From: Zygnema cylindricum
Lineage: Eukaryota > Streptophyta > Zygnematophyceae > Zygnematales > Zygnemataceae
Direction of reading: 5' to 3'
DNA length: 64,000 bases
Assembly: GCA_037447655.1 (NCBI GenBank)
Contig: JBBHKE010002227.1
Span: 226,763 to 290,762, forward strand
Each line of letters opens with the position of its first letter. Position 1 is the first letter of the stretch. Below, piece after piece: positions 37,499 to 48,464 of the stretch. The notes beneath the pieces were generated by a model that saw only the letters and a list, made by a program, of their open reading frames with translations, had not been told where the DNA came from and made no database searches. The translations under genes were made by a program, and so were the position numbers.

Positions 37499-38729
37499 CC
37501 CGCAAGAGCTCGTAAACCATGCCAGATGGGCCTCCAGCTGAAAGATGAGGAGACGGAATCAAAGCTTTTATAAAAGCTTCTCGCTCCAAGTCAAAAGACT
37601 CGAGTGGATCATACACCTCAACGAAAGGAAGGAGCTCGTCACGGGCAGGAGGATGGAGCAAACGTAAAGCTTCAACCGTTGCCTCTGAAGACGAAGATGG
37701 GGTGAAAGGTCTAAGAGCACGAGCAGCTCGAGAAAACTCTACAGAACGACCAAGATGGACAGCCCGGTGTAGTCTCGCCGTGGAGCCTGGTAATGGGGCA
37801 TGACGCTTGGGAGGGGACATGGAAAGACCTATGGCACGATCCGTGTGCTCTTGTTGCAATGACTCCCCCCTCAAAAATCGTTGGCAACGAGATTTTGTCT
37901 CACGAGCTCCGCTGGCACCCCCCCTTGAAGGCAAAACCAAAACCCAAAGAGGAAACAAAAGGAGTAAGTGCCACGCCGCGTCGTTGGCGATGTCTTCAGC
38001 CAATAAGGCTAAAGGTAGTCGAAGAGCCGCTTGGACAGAATCACGAAGATTGCTCGGGATACGAGTGTACAATCGAGGGCGTGGATAGCCCAAATGGTAA
38101 CACCCAAGAACGTCGAGGCGACGAACATATTGTCAATCAGTCGGAGATGGTTGTTGACGAACAATTGGTGGAGAAGGGTGGCCCTTATCCGGGGGCGGGA
38201 TACCCTTAGGAGTAAGAGGACATGACTTCAAATGCCTCGACAAACCGCCACCCGCCACATATAACCTTCCTCAATGAGGACAGGGTACCCTCGGTGAACC
38301 AAAACTTGACGATGGAGGTAATGAAGGTGGTTGTGAAAGAGGGATGGAATGCATTGGCTGAGAATGCTCCGAAGGTGGTGGTGAAAGAGGGGTGGAATGC
38401 GTTGGTTGAAAAAGCTCCTGAAAGTGGGGTGGACGGTAAGGGGCACCAATGAGAGGGGGAGGCTCGTTGCTTAAAGATTGGGATGGAATAGGTTTTGTAG
38501 AAAGTATTGGTTGCGTGCCCTCAGGGGGATGTGTGCAAGGGTTAGGAATGGTGTAGGGAACCGTGTGTGGGGGTAATTGTACAGTGGGAAGTGGGGGAGT
38601 GGTACTCTGGGAGGTAAGTGACGGAGGGTCAAGGTTAAGGGTCTCATCTGAGTTATTCAACCGTGGTCGAACATGATCCGAAGAAGACGGCGACGGGGAT
38701 CGTGACGCCCGCCGCTTGTGAGGGGCCAT
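37482..38729 (-). pseudogene. R2-like: N-terminal zinc-finger segment with two stops
   Basis: Starts MAPHKRRASRSPSPSSSD, followed by a Pro/Ser-rich spacer to about residue 145. A finger-like motif then reads CPH-stop, GRLYVAGGGLSRHLKSC. The in-frame TGA at 38271-38273 stands where a second Cys would be expected (TGC or TGT to TGA). A second in-frame TGA is at 38133-38135. The same frame runs on through EFSRAARALRPF and HLSAGGPSGM, typical lead-in to the RT of these elements. Confidence 0.8.
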
Positions 38730-39540
38730 AAGAGTGGGAGTCAGTGGATGGCGATCACTTGTGCTGTTGCACGCCTGGTGGCAGTGCAGGATGTGCTCGG
38801 TATGGTCCCCTCGGTGGATCCGAGGAGGTGAAAGAAAAGTGGAAAAAAAAGAAGCCTCTTGAGCAACAAAAGAATAATAATCGGAAAAAGTCGTGGTTGA
38901 TTTCTGTAGAGCAAATTCCGAAGAGTATTAACGCGCCAAATTTTGCGCCGTATACAAGAAGGGGAGATCAGGAAACTCTAGCATAAAGCCATGGTCGAAG
39001 GTTGTAAAAGATCGCCGGCCAATTTTTTTTTGTTTTTTGTAGGAAATTGGCCAAAGGCGGCAGAGCCGATTATGAAAAAGATGAAGGAAACGGATGCAGC
39101 TAGCTTGTCCACAAAAATAAAGGTTCTGAAAAATACTTTTTGGCGCCAGATATACGAAGATATAGTCAAAAAACTGCAGGAGGAAGTGACTAAGAATTAA
39201 TTCCCCTCAAATCGAACTGAGTATGACGAAAAAAAAGGTAGTAACTGCGAAAACTCCTATCGTTGGCTAATGGCACGCCAATTTAGGCGATATTGTTTGC
39301 AAGAAATGGCCACAGAAATGAAAGAGGAAAACGGCCGAAATTGATGACTCCGATTAGTGAAAGACGAAAGAGCGGATGGAGCTGATTTGTCTATCAGAAG
39401 AAAGGACTTGAAAAATACGTTCCGAAAAGTATCCGCACGCCAAATTTGACGCCGGATAGACGACGGGAAGGTCGAAAAACCCTAGCAGGAAGCCATGGCC
39501 GAAGCTTCGAGAAGGCCGCCGATTCAAACGGAAGTCAAAA
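38730..39540 (-). repeat. Probable 5' region of R2-like element, diverged internal repeats
   Basis: Two diverged repeats are seen. GCCATGGTCGAAGG (about 38988) and GCCATGGCCGAAGC (about 39493) are each preceded by a GCGCCAAATTTTGCGCCG-like block. CCGATTATGAAAA (39068) and CCGATTAGTGAAA (39350) start similar stretches. Tandem 5' UTR repeats are common in non-LTR elements. Assignment to the element rests only on position. Confidence 0.4.
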
Positions 39541-39542
39541 AA

Positions 39543-40518
39543 GATAATCAACCGATTAAAATTTTGTCGCGGTTATGCAAGTCGACCGTCATAAGAAAGC
39601 TATAACCGTGTATCGCTATTAATGTTGATAGTTTTTTCGTCTCTTAAAACATCTACGTACACACTTGTCCAATTTCCAATTTGAGACCGCCAATCGGAAG
39701 CTGAAAACCTTACCTTTCAATCCCCACCGTTAGATCCACAATCCGAATATAGTGTACGGGGAAAAGATGTTTTAAGAGACAAAAAAAACATTAACGCTAA
39801 TAGCGATTCACAGAGTACAGTACAGTACAGGGTATGTTTCAAATATGCGCGGCTCGGGGTGGGGGACCTGCCGCACCTCTCTTCAACATGCAAAATTCGC
39901 CGTAAGTGCCCCACCTACAAGATACCTAGTATCAAGTAATCCTTACAAAAAAACTGAATGTAGGTCTGTTGTGTTCAAACGCTTCAGTGATTTTGTTTTC
40001 TATCGTAGCGTTTGTCTTTTGACTTTTAGGATGTTGCCCGATTGTTTGAAAGCTGATTTTCCATGTGACGTCGACAGACATAGGTGTATATAACGTAAAC
40101 CTTCACGTTGTATGTTAATTTGTCTAACAGTTCACTGCCCGTCGTGAATTAGCTTTAAGGATTTATTACAGTTAATGTGAAATAAAATTGTATAATACTC
40201 ATTTAGTCCAAAAAGAGAGGTCAATTGTAATTCACTCCTATTTTCTTTATCTTGTTCAAAAAAAGTAGCAACCAAATTAGTGTTAATCAAACAACTATGG
40301 GCAATGTAATTGTGTTAAGTACCCTTCCCATCGATTACTTCATAAAATAACTTTAGACATTTAAATGTTATCGCTCATAAATAGTGTCATTAACATTAAC
40401 TAAGAGAGTGTGTTTGAAACATTCGATTGGATTGAATTAGTGATAATCATTAGTTGTAGATAAATTCACTACAATAGCTCATGGTACAGTAATGATTATC
40501 TCACCACTACCTTAATGT
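39543..40518. repeat. Paralogue of 26287-27960 without two MITEs
   Basis: Aligns with 26287-26566 and then directly with 27291-27960. The elements at 26570-27290 are absent here. It includes short MITEs at 39601-39816 and 40131-40309. It is cut at 40518 by an LTR whose target 5-mer would be AATGT (40514-40518). Confidence 0.8.
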
Positions 40519-42769
40519 TGTTGATATTTGAGTATTTTTTAGGTCTAGTAGGATAGAAAAAAGCAGAGGAAGTCTGCCTCTAACTCCCTTCTCTAACCCC
40601 CCCACACTTGTCGTAGTCACTAAAGGCTGGATTGGGAGCTAGAGTCATGGCTGCCTAAGCTCACTAGAGAAGACATGGGTTGATTTAGGTAGATGTACCA
40701 AAAGGTACTTGACGCACCCAGGAATTGATCGTGGTACCTGCCGTCCGTCAAGTCACCCGTAGCCGGTAGCTTTGTCGGTTTAGCCTAAGACTAGTGCTAA
40801 GGTATATTGGGTTTGATATGTATATAAACATGTACACGTAGGATTTTCCATTTAACCAGATTACAATTTATTGGACATAGAAACAGTTGTACTATTAGTA
40901 TCGGACCAAACAAATAGTACGAAAATTTGTTTTGACGGTCCGTATTAAATACCGATATCAATCGGACGGCCGTGGTTAGCGTCGGCTTCGCGGAAAGGAT
41001 AATTTGGCGGTTTTCGGACTCCGCCACTCCGGATGACACGTGGCAACATCATAGAGGTTTACGGATTCTCCGGAACGGAAGTCAACAAATTCAGATGTGA
41101 CAAATGTCGCATAATGGGGACGTCGTACACTATCCGTATAGAAAGTACACTGGCACCTATACTTTATTGTGCGGTACAGTCCTATGATTGGTCAGTACCT
41201 CAGTACTAGAGGGTTTAGAGAGGGGTTTAGGACTTAAAATATTTCGGGTAGGTAGCCGCCTCTCCCAAAGAGCATCTTGTATAAAATTCAAACTTTGGCC
41301 AGCCGTATCAATCAATTCATTTGACCATTTTCAGTGATTATTTTTGCTACAGACTCAGGGGAGTCCAGGCTACATAGGGGTGTAGTTCGTTAGAGTTTTT
41401 GCCTGCTAGGATGGTTGTATTTCTAAGGGAAAGTCAAAGTGCGTGAATGTGTCCAAATCTCATATTCTAACTTTGCATTTTGTGGTGGAACTTGTTGTTT
41501 TGAATAGTTTGTTTCGTGCGTACGCGACAGTTCGTGCGCTATGAAATTTAATGTGGATGTTCTAATGGATTCATGGATTGGGGGAGTGAACAAACGAATA
41601 TAATTTAAGTGATCTAAAAGACTCATTGAGTGGCGTGTACAAGCATTGACAAATGGACGACGGATCGCGAAGCGATCCGATGTGGAATAAACGAAATGTT
41701 TAAACAAGCACCGCCGGTACGGCGCAGTTGCGATGCAAATAGGACAACGCAGCTACGGTTTTTTTGGATGAATATGCGTCGCTGGTACAGAGCAGCTGCG
41801 ACGCAGACAAGTCAACGCAACTGTGGTTACCTTGATATGATCCGTACGGACAAAGCAGCTCACGCAGCTGCGGATAATATAACTAGTATAGATCGTGAGT
41901 AATGATATTTGTTTAGTGGTTACTTAGTGGTAGCTTGGTTTTTGACGTACGAAGATTGTGGAGATGTCAGTGTAAAAATTATGTTCAACATAGGTTTGTC
42001 TTTTTGCTAATTAGTTTATTAGTGTAAATCTGTTCTGTCTGACATACCTCGAACTATTCGGGTATACTTACAGTAGTTTAGGTAGATGGTAGATAAAGTA
42101 CGGGTGGTATGCCTCTGTACATTCAGTAGTGAACACTCTGAGTGTAACTTGTAGGACTTATAATATTTTGAGTATCAGAGTCAAGTTTATCAAAGCAATG
42201 GCAAATTGTTTACTGCATCTTTGACATGTTGGTGTGATCACTCTGTTTGGTGCTTTCGTGTGAAACATTGTGAAGTTATTCTATGATATAAAATCTATAT
42301 GTGTGTGCAGTTTCATTCTATTTTGTTATCTCTGTGAGATTCAGTGAGAAGTCAAAGTGATTGGTTTGTAAAGCTGTCAGCTGTTTTTGGGAAACTCTGG
42401 AGCTCATATCTTCTAGATCCCTCGATGGATTTGGCTATAACTTTGGGGGTTTACAGTGTCAATAGTATACTCCCTATTGGTACAGTTTCAGGTGATTTTG
42501 TTTATTGTGGAGTAATCTATGTTGTTTGAAACACAACTATTATTGAGGTAGTCTGTGGTGCTTCCAAGAGTAATCCATGGCTGAAATAGTCTATGGACAA
42601 CAGAACTGAGCACACAAAAAGTGTCATTTCACAAGGGTGAAGCTATATTGGGGTTCTAATTGTCAAAGGGTTAGTCATTTGGGTTTATATAAACTTGGAG
42701 TCGACAATATCTAGATTAGCTTCTTTTGATCTGCGAATTTTGTGTGGCAATGGAGCCCATAGAATTTCA
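40519..42769 (+). repeat. 5' LTR of element C, interrupted by another LTR
   Basis: Starts TGTTGATATTTGAG and ends ATAGAATTTCA. Removing the insertion at 41493-42602 and one target copy leaves about 1.14 kb, the normal LTR length for this family. It has leader hairpins GACTCAGGGGAGTC (41353-41366) and CTACATAGGGGTGTAG (41370-41385). This LTR opens a gag-only element whose body continues at 42770-43051, 49492-49498 and 50694-52288. Confidence 0.88.
41493..42602. repeat. Solo LTR of another retrotransposon family
   Basis: TGTTGTTTTGAAT at the start and ATGGACAACA at the end, flanked by perfect GAACT duplications (41488-41492 and 42603-42607). It is 1110 bp with no ORF of note. The TG...CA ends and 5-bp duplication fit a solo LTR. 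Sequence does not match the other LTRs in the window, so orientation is undecided. Confidence 0.82.
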
Positions 42770-43051
42770 GGTTTTGAGCCCACCATCTAGGGTGCCTATG
42801 TTCGATGGAACAGACTTCACTTATTGGGAGTTTACAATGGAGGGATTTCTTTTCGAGAAGCACTTATGGGGAACTGTTTTGGGACAACTGAGATGTCCAC
42901 CACCTGGCTTTGGAGGAGCTCACTAAAAAGAATCATATGGGGCTGCCCAGAATATCAACTGGAGGTCAGATGCAACGGAAGGTGAAGGGAAAAACCTTGC
43001 CGTGGAAAAGGAAATAGGGTAGAAGGATAAAGGGACGCCTATGGTGAGGGG
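42750..43051 (+). pseudogene. gag 5' end, element C
   Basis: ATG at 42750 lies 20 nt inside the LTR. The translation MEPIEFQVLSPPSRVPMF, GTDFTYWEFTMEG, FEKHLWGTVLGQ matches the gag N-terminus of the other copies, then stops at a TAA after GFGGAH. The PBS at 42770-42784 (GGTTTTGAGCCCACC) has two changes from the tRNA match. The nearly intact copia element interrupts it at 43051. Confidence 0.85.
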
Positions 43052-44093
43052 TGTAACTCTAAGACCTCCATAAGTCCTCAGAGTGGACAGCTTCCAAGAA
43101 GCCTCTAGGATAATCCTGACCCCTTTGTGTTTAAGCAAAAATAACTGCCACCCTGGCAGACAAAAACGCTGACCAACTTCACCCCTGTGAAGACAAGACT
43201 CCCCTGAGTCGATAGCAAAAAGAATCTTTGAATTTGCTCCCCTGAGCAGTAAGTTATGGGGGGTCAAAGTTGACCTTTTGTACAGAAGCTCTCTGGGAGA
43301 GGGGGTCCTATCTTCTAATTTTTCTAAGTCCTATCTCTCTCACAGACTCTATCTACTGATGTACGGAACCAATCAGAATTGAGTTCCGTACGTTAAAGTA
43401 CAGCCGCCGGTGTACTTTATGTACGGACATTGTACGACATGCCCTAAATGTCGACACATGTCAAATCCGGATTCGGTGCCATGATCTCCGGAGATTCTAC
43501 GATCCAACGGAATTTCGCCACGCGTCATCCGATGTGGCGATGGCCACAAACCGCCGAAATCTTCCTCCGTGATCTCGGCGCTAATCCCGGCCGTCCGATT
43601 AAATTCAGATTTAATCGTGGCCGTAATAAATACATGCGCGGTATTTATTTCACTTCCGAAACAAATGCGCGGTATTGATTCGTAATCCGTACTGTCATTC
43701 GTACCGGATCTATGCATCCCGTAAATCGTAACAGTTAAATGAATTATCGTACGTATTATAATTTATATAATTATCAAACTATATATCGTGTAATACTACT
43801 GCTAGATCTAATGGCTAAGGCTACCGGCTATTTCCTGTCTGCCGGCCGGTAGGTACAAGGATCAAATCCTGCCGCCGGCACATTCCTTTTAAATAAATAA
43901 ATAAACCCTAGTATAAAATTCCCGTAAACCTCAGGATAGCCAAGGTAGCCATGGCTCTAGCTTCCTCTCCAATTTCTCAGTGACTGCGACAAGTTTGAGA
44001 TTTGGAGAGAGAAGTTAGAGGTAGACTGCCTCGGCTTCTTTCTATATTTCTATTTAGACCTAGAAAATACTAATAAAACCATTAGTTTCTACA
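43052..44093 (-). repeat. 3' LTR of the intact copia element
   Basis: Minus-strand start TGTAGAAACTAATGG at 44093, end GAGTTACA at 43052. The hairpin cluster corresponds to 43145-43248. A tRNA-like module lies on the plus strand at 43806-43880. Confidence 0.95.
43806..43880 (+). other. tRNA-like module antisense to LTR
   Basis: TCTAATGGCTAAGGCTACCGG (A-box region, 43807 onward) and GGATCAAATCC (B box, 43859-43869). GCCGGCGGCA-type GC-rich ends could form an imperfect stem. An identical copy lies in the 5' LTR at 49199-49273. Confidence 0.6.
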
Positions 44094-44110
44094 CTCCCCT
44101 TATTTTCTAG
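44094..44110 (-). promoter_or_regulatory. Polypurine tract
   Basis: The minus strand reads AGAAAATAAGGGGAG directly before the 3' LTR. It is the usual plus-strand DNA primer site. The same tract precedes the 3' LTRs at 2649, 6848, 52289, 56292, 59309 and 63356. Confidence 0.9.
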
Positions 44111-46170
44111 TCAATCTTTAATTTCAGACCACACTTCTCCCTGCAAAAAATTAGCTTAGGGGAAGGCACAGGTTTGGTCATCATATCTGCTACCATCTCA
44201 CTATCTGGTCTGTACTCTAAACTGATTATTTTGTTTTCTACTTTCTCTCTAACAAAACTGAGTCTGATGTCCATGTGTTTGGCTTTAAAATGGTGTTTAG
44301 GATTGGCAGAGATAGCGATTGCTGCCTGATTATCACAAAATATTTTCTGCACACCACTCTTAAGGTGACCAAGCTCACCAAGCAAAGACTTGACCCACAT
44401 CAATTCTTTTACAGCAGAGCAAGAGGCCATATACTCAGCCTCCATGGTGGACTGAGCAATAACCTTTTGCTGTTTGCTACTCCAACAGCAAGCCCCATCA
44501 CCCACATATAATACATATCCAGAAGTACATCTCCTCATCGGAGCATCACCATAACTGGCATCACTCCAAGTAGTGATGTCAGTATTCTCCCCACCCAAAT
44601 GCAACCATAGATCTCTAGTTCCTACCAAGTATCTAAGGACTCTCTTAGCTGCCTCCCAATCCTTCTTAGTGGGAGCATTTAGACTTCTACTCAGCACTCC
44701 TACAGCTGCAGCTAAATCCGGCCGGGTACAATTCATGAAATAGATTAGACTTCCCACTACTTGCCTGTAAGGAATAGTCTGCATGAACTTCTGTTCATCA
44801 TGAGATAATTCCTCGTCTAAGACTATGACTCCTTCTTCCTCACTCCCCTCACTTCCCTTCTTCAACTCCATTCGAGTTGTACAACTATTAGCTTTATCCA
44901 TTTGAAATTTCTCAAACATGTTCCCTATTGCTTCCTTTTGAGTCAGTCTTATAATTTTCCTTTTTCGGTCTCTCTCTACTTGAATTCCCAAAATATATTT
45001 TGCTTCCCCCATATCCTTCATTTCACATCTCCCCTTAAGATCGGTTTTCAGTTTATTAATTTTTTTCATTGATTTACTTAAAATAAACAAATCATCAACA
45101 TAAATTGCAATAAATATAAGACCTTCCTCATCTTCGAAAACATAGATTGAGTGATCTGAGCTGATCCGAATATATCCCAGACCGGTAAGAAACTCATCAA
45201 GCTTCTTATTCCATTGTCGAGGTGCCTGTTTCAAACCATAAAGAGATTTAATCAGCCGGCATACCTTACTCTCCTCTCCTTCCTCCACAAAACCTTCGGG
45301 TTGTCGCATGAAGATCTCCTCTTCCAATTCTCCATGCAAAAAGGCTGTCTTGATGTCCATCTGATGCACTTCCATGTCTTCCGCCGCCGCTAAACTGAGA
45401 AGTATGCGGACGGAGGGAAATCTGACCACCGGAGCAAAGGTTTCCTCGTAGTCAATTCCTTCCTTTTGTGTAAATCCCTTTGCCACTAATCTGGCCTTGT
45501 AGCGTTCGATTGTGTTATCTGGGTTCAGTTTTAGTTTGAAAACCCACTTACAACCGATTGGTTTTCGGTTAGGTGGACAGTCCACCAGCTCCCAAGTATC
45601 GGCTGCCATGATTGAAGCCATCTCCTCATTGATGGCTGTCTTCCACCGGTTTCTTTCTGGACAAGTCATCGCCTCTCCATAAGTTTGAGGTTCATCTTGA
45701 TGAGATAGTTTAGTTACCTTGTTATTAACCTGTTTTTCTTGCAGTCTTTTGCTACTTCTCCTCCCCCCCTCAAAATCTGAGGCCGGAATAGATGGTTCTA
45801 GTGGATTCTTTCGAACAAACTCGACTTCTCCCCTATCCCTTGATTCCGAATCAATTTCCACCACGTCTTCCGCTTCGAGTAGAGTTGTCACTGGAGTTTC
45901 CACAGCCGGGTCCTTTTCGGTCTGATTTGTACCTGCAAGAATGTCATCTTCTCTAAAACCTGGATAGTTAGGAAGCTCAAAGTCATCGGAATTTTCTGAC
46001 TCAAATCTGATTTTTACTGACTTCGTATATTTGAAGGGATCTACAGACTTTCCTTCATCCATAACTACTAGATGCTTTACTAAGATTATATCTTCCCTTT
46101 TTAGATCATAAACTCTATATCCTTTAACATCTTCATCATATCCTAATAAGTATCCTGGTTTCCTTTAGGA
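44107..46170 (-). pseudogene. Copia pol: RT and RNase H
   Basis: Open from 46062 (651 codons), with homology extending upstream to about 46160 in this frame. A Ser/Glu-rich linker to about residue 130 leads into the RT: WELVDCPPNRKPIGCKWVFK (157-176), [12 protein letters not shown] (first Asp 236) and IYVDDLFIL (catalytic pair 323-324). RNase H follows (TWSDASYGDAPMRR, STMEAEYMASCSAVKELMW, FCDNQAAIAI, KHMDIRLSFVREKVE), ending KLKID just before the polypurine tract. All catalytic residues look present. It is separated from gag-integrase by a one-base frameshift near 46158, where the frames change within KGNxGYLLGYDED. Confidence 0.95.
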
Positions 46171-48464
46171 TCTAGCTTCCAATTTGACCGATCAGTATCT
46201 AGACTGAACACTTGACTGCCGAAAACCTTTAAGTGAGATATGTCTGGTTTCCGGCCTGTCCATCTCTCATAAGGTGTTTGATCTTTTATAGCTGAAGTAA
46301 GAACTCTATTCTTGAGGTAATTAGCACAGTTCATTGCTTCTGCCCAAAACCTTTTCCCTATCCTTTTATCTGACAACATACTTCTAGCACTATCACTTAG
46401 TGTTCTATTTAACCTCTCGGCTACCCCATTCTGTTCAGGATTTTCTGGAACTGTCTTTTGGTGTTGAACCCCATCTTCCCTCAGAAAATCCTCAAACTGG
46501 TTAGAAGTATACTCTCCACCATTGTCACTCCTTACTCTCTTGATTGGAGTTTCATGGAGTTTTTCGCTCCATGCTTTATATTGTCTAAAACAATCCTCAG
46601 CTTCGGACTTGTTTTTCAAAAAATATACCCGGGAATACCGAGACCAATCATCAGTTATAGTCATCATAAATCTCTTCCCCCCCGGTGAGGGCACTTTAGC
46701 CGGTCCCCAAATATCTGTGTGTACTAGATCTAGAATTTTTTCTCCCTTATAGGTGGCTGACTTAGGAAAGGGTAATCTGTGTGCTTTACCTTGAGCACAT
46801 CCACTACAATCACTTATATCATCACTCTCACTGAACTGAATCCCTTCCACCACTCCCATCTTTTTCATCTCTCTTAACTTATCTAGATTCACATGCCCAA
46901 GCCTCTTATGCCACATCATAATATCATGAACACCAGCATAATAAAGTTTCTTCTTTTCATTACTTAAGATCAGCCTAAACATCCCATGGCTACCTTTCTC
47001 AGCAATGAAATAGACATCATCCTCAAAACTAGCAGTAAAGACTCCTTCCCTAGTGCTAGTAAAAAAACCCTTATCATCTAATACTGATGTAGAGATAAGA
47101 TTTTTGTTCAGCTCCGGAATAAACAATACATCGGAGAATGTTAATATGGATGTCTTTCCTTCTACTAACACTTTTAGATCTACCGATCCTACAAGAGTAG
47201 TGGTGACTATCCTCCCATCCCCGTACTCTATCTCTACGGTGGGAATCTTTCTTATCTTAGTGAACAGGTGTCTATCCTTACACATGTGTATGGAGGCACC
47301 TGAATCTACAATCCAGCCTGCTTCACCTTTCAATCCACCGTAAGCACATTTCTGCCTCCGTGGAATTTCGACCTCATTTTTCGCCTCCAACTCCTCATCC
47401 AAAAGGAGCTCATCGTCCTCGTCCTCGGATTCAGCCTCAAGTACCTGTGTGACAAGGGCCTTTTTCTTTCCTCTCGGGGTACCACCGGTCTGCCCCTCCT
47501 TTAACCGAAGCTCGGTTAGCTTAGTGCACTCTGCCATATAGTGCCCCGGTTTCTTACAAAAATGACATAGTCCTTTGGGAGCCCTTGGTTCGAACTCATC
47601 GGCCGGTTTTTTCTGCTCCCTACCCCCATAGTTTCCGACCGGTTTTCGGGAATCCCTGTTCCTCCAATCAGTCGCTGTTGCCAAGGCTTGGCCACTCTTT
47701 CCTCCCCTTCGGATCTCAATTGTATTCTCTTGAACGAGAATCATTCCTACCACTGAGTTCCATATCCACCTTGAGTCAGGCAAGTCCTGCACACGGTAAA
47801 CTATGTTCACGAACTCATCAGGTAACTTCATCAGTAAACAGTTAACCTTTTCTTTTTCACTCAAATCTTTTCCCGCACTCTGTAGCTCCATGAAGAGTGT
47901 AGCAAGCTCATTGCAAAAATCCAACATATTTCCCCCTTTGTATACATACTCCTTAACTTTCTGATCAGCCAACTGTTGTTGCTGAATCGTACCACTTCGG
48001 TACATCTCTATAAGAGCCATCCAAAGATCGGATGCCCTTTCTACCTACAAATGAGGACATGCAAGTCCTTGAGTGAGATGGCGTAGGATGAAGTGCTTTG
48101 CCGCCATATTGTTGAAGTCCCAGGTTTCAGTATCATTCTCCTCGTTCCTCGGAATAGGTGACATGAATGCTAAACCAGTTGCTATTGGTGTGGTCGCCTC
48201 CTTCTCCTTTCCTTTGTCCACCACCTCTCCTTCCTTTGTTTCCTCCGTTGAAGGTGAATCCTCTTTCCTGGTGAATCTGCTTCCTCCAAACCCTGGAGGA
48301 ATTCTAAGACTTGATGGACGCCCCAATCGTCCACTCACTATCCCCCAAAACCTTTTTTCGCATAGAGCTCCTATCATCATACTTTCCCAGTATATGAAGC
48401 CAGTTCCATGAAAGATTGGTACCCTAGAGGGTGGGCCCATAACCTGTAACTCTGAGACCTCCAT
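46143..48464 (-). pseudogene. Copia gag, protease and integrase
   Basis: Begins at ATG 48464 inside the 5' LTR (MEVSELQVMGPPSRVPIF, FEKRFWGIVSG-like). An in-frame TAG interrupts near 48043. The reading then continues from 48020 for 625 codons. Counting from there, the zinc knuckle CHFCKKPGHYMAEC is at 152-165 and the protease DSGAS at 239-243. Pre-integrase HHCC follows (H371, H375, C405, C408), and the integrase catalytic triad is D436 (HTDIW), D499 (RSDNGGEY) and E535 (NGVAER), a D-x35-E spacing. It ends at a frameshift near 46158 before the RT frame. Confidence 0.95.
48430..48444 (-). promoter_or_regulatory. Primer-binding site for half initiator tRNA-Met
   Basis: The element strand reads GGTTATGGGCCCACC directly after the LTR terminal CA. 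Its complement GGTGGGCCCATAACC is the anticodon-arm sequence of plant initiator tRNA-Met, 15 of 15. There is no match to the tRNA 3' end (TGGTATCAGAGC type). It also encodes gag residues VMGP. Confidence 0.85.

Larger units (their letters stand above)
34966..39540 (-). mobile_element. R2-like non-LTR retrotransposon, long, broken copy
   Basis: One minus-strand reading unit. It has a 5' region of about 0.8 kb (38730-39540, limits uncertain), a single ORF beginning at 38729, and a 3' UTR of about 200 bp with AATAAA near 35012. Domain order is N-terminal zinc finger, reverse transcriptase, Cys-His cluster, then a C-terminal restriction-like endonuclease region. That is the layout of R2-clade elements rather than of plant L1 elements. 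Two in-frame TGA codons and two frameshifts interrupt the ORF. A second, truncated copy is split between 4673-5724 and 12242-12655. Confidence 0.85.

Noticed and set aside
38744-39200. Plus-strand host gene (for example the reading starting MVEGCKRSP)
   Set aside because: The region holds diverged repeats next to the R2-like element, and no family is recognisable in the frame.
44107-48464. Autonomous, active copia element
   Set aside because: Structure is complete and the LTRs nearly identical, but a TAG in gag and a frameshift between integrase and RT are present in this assembly.
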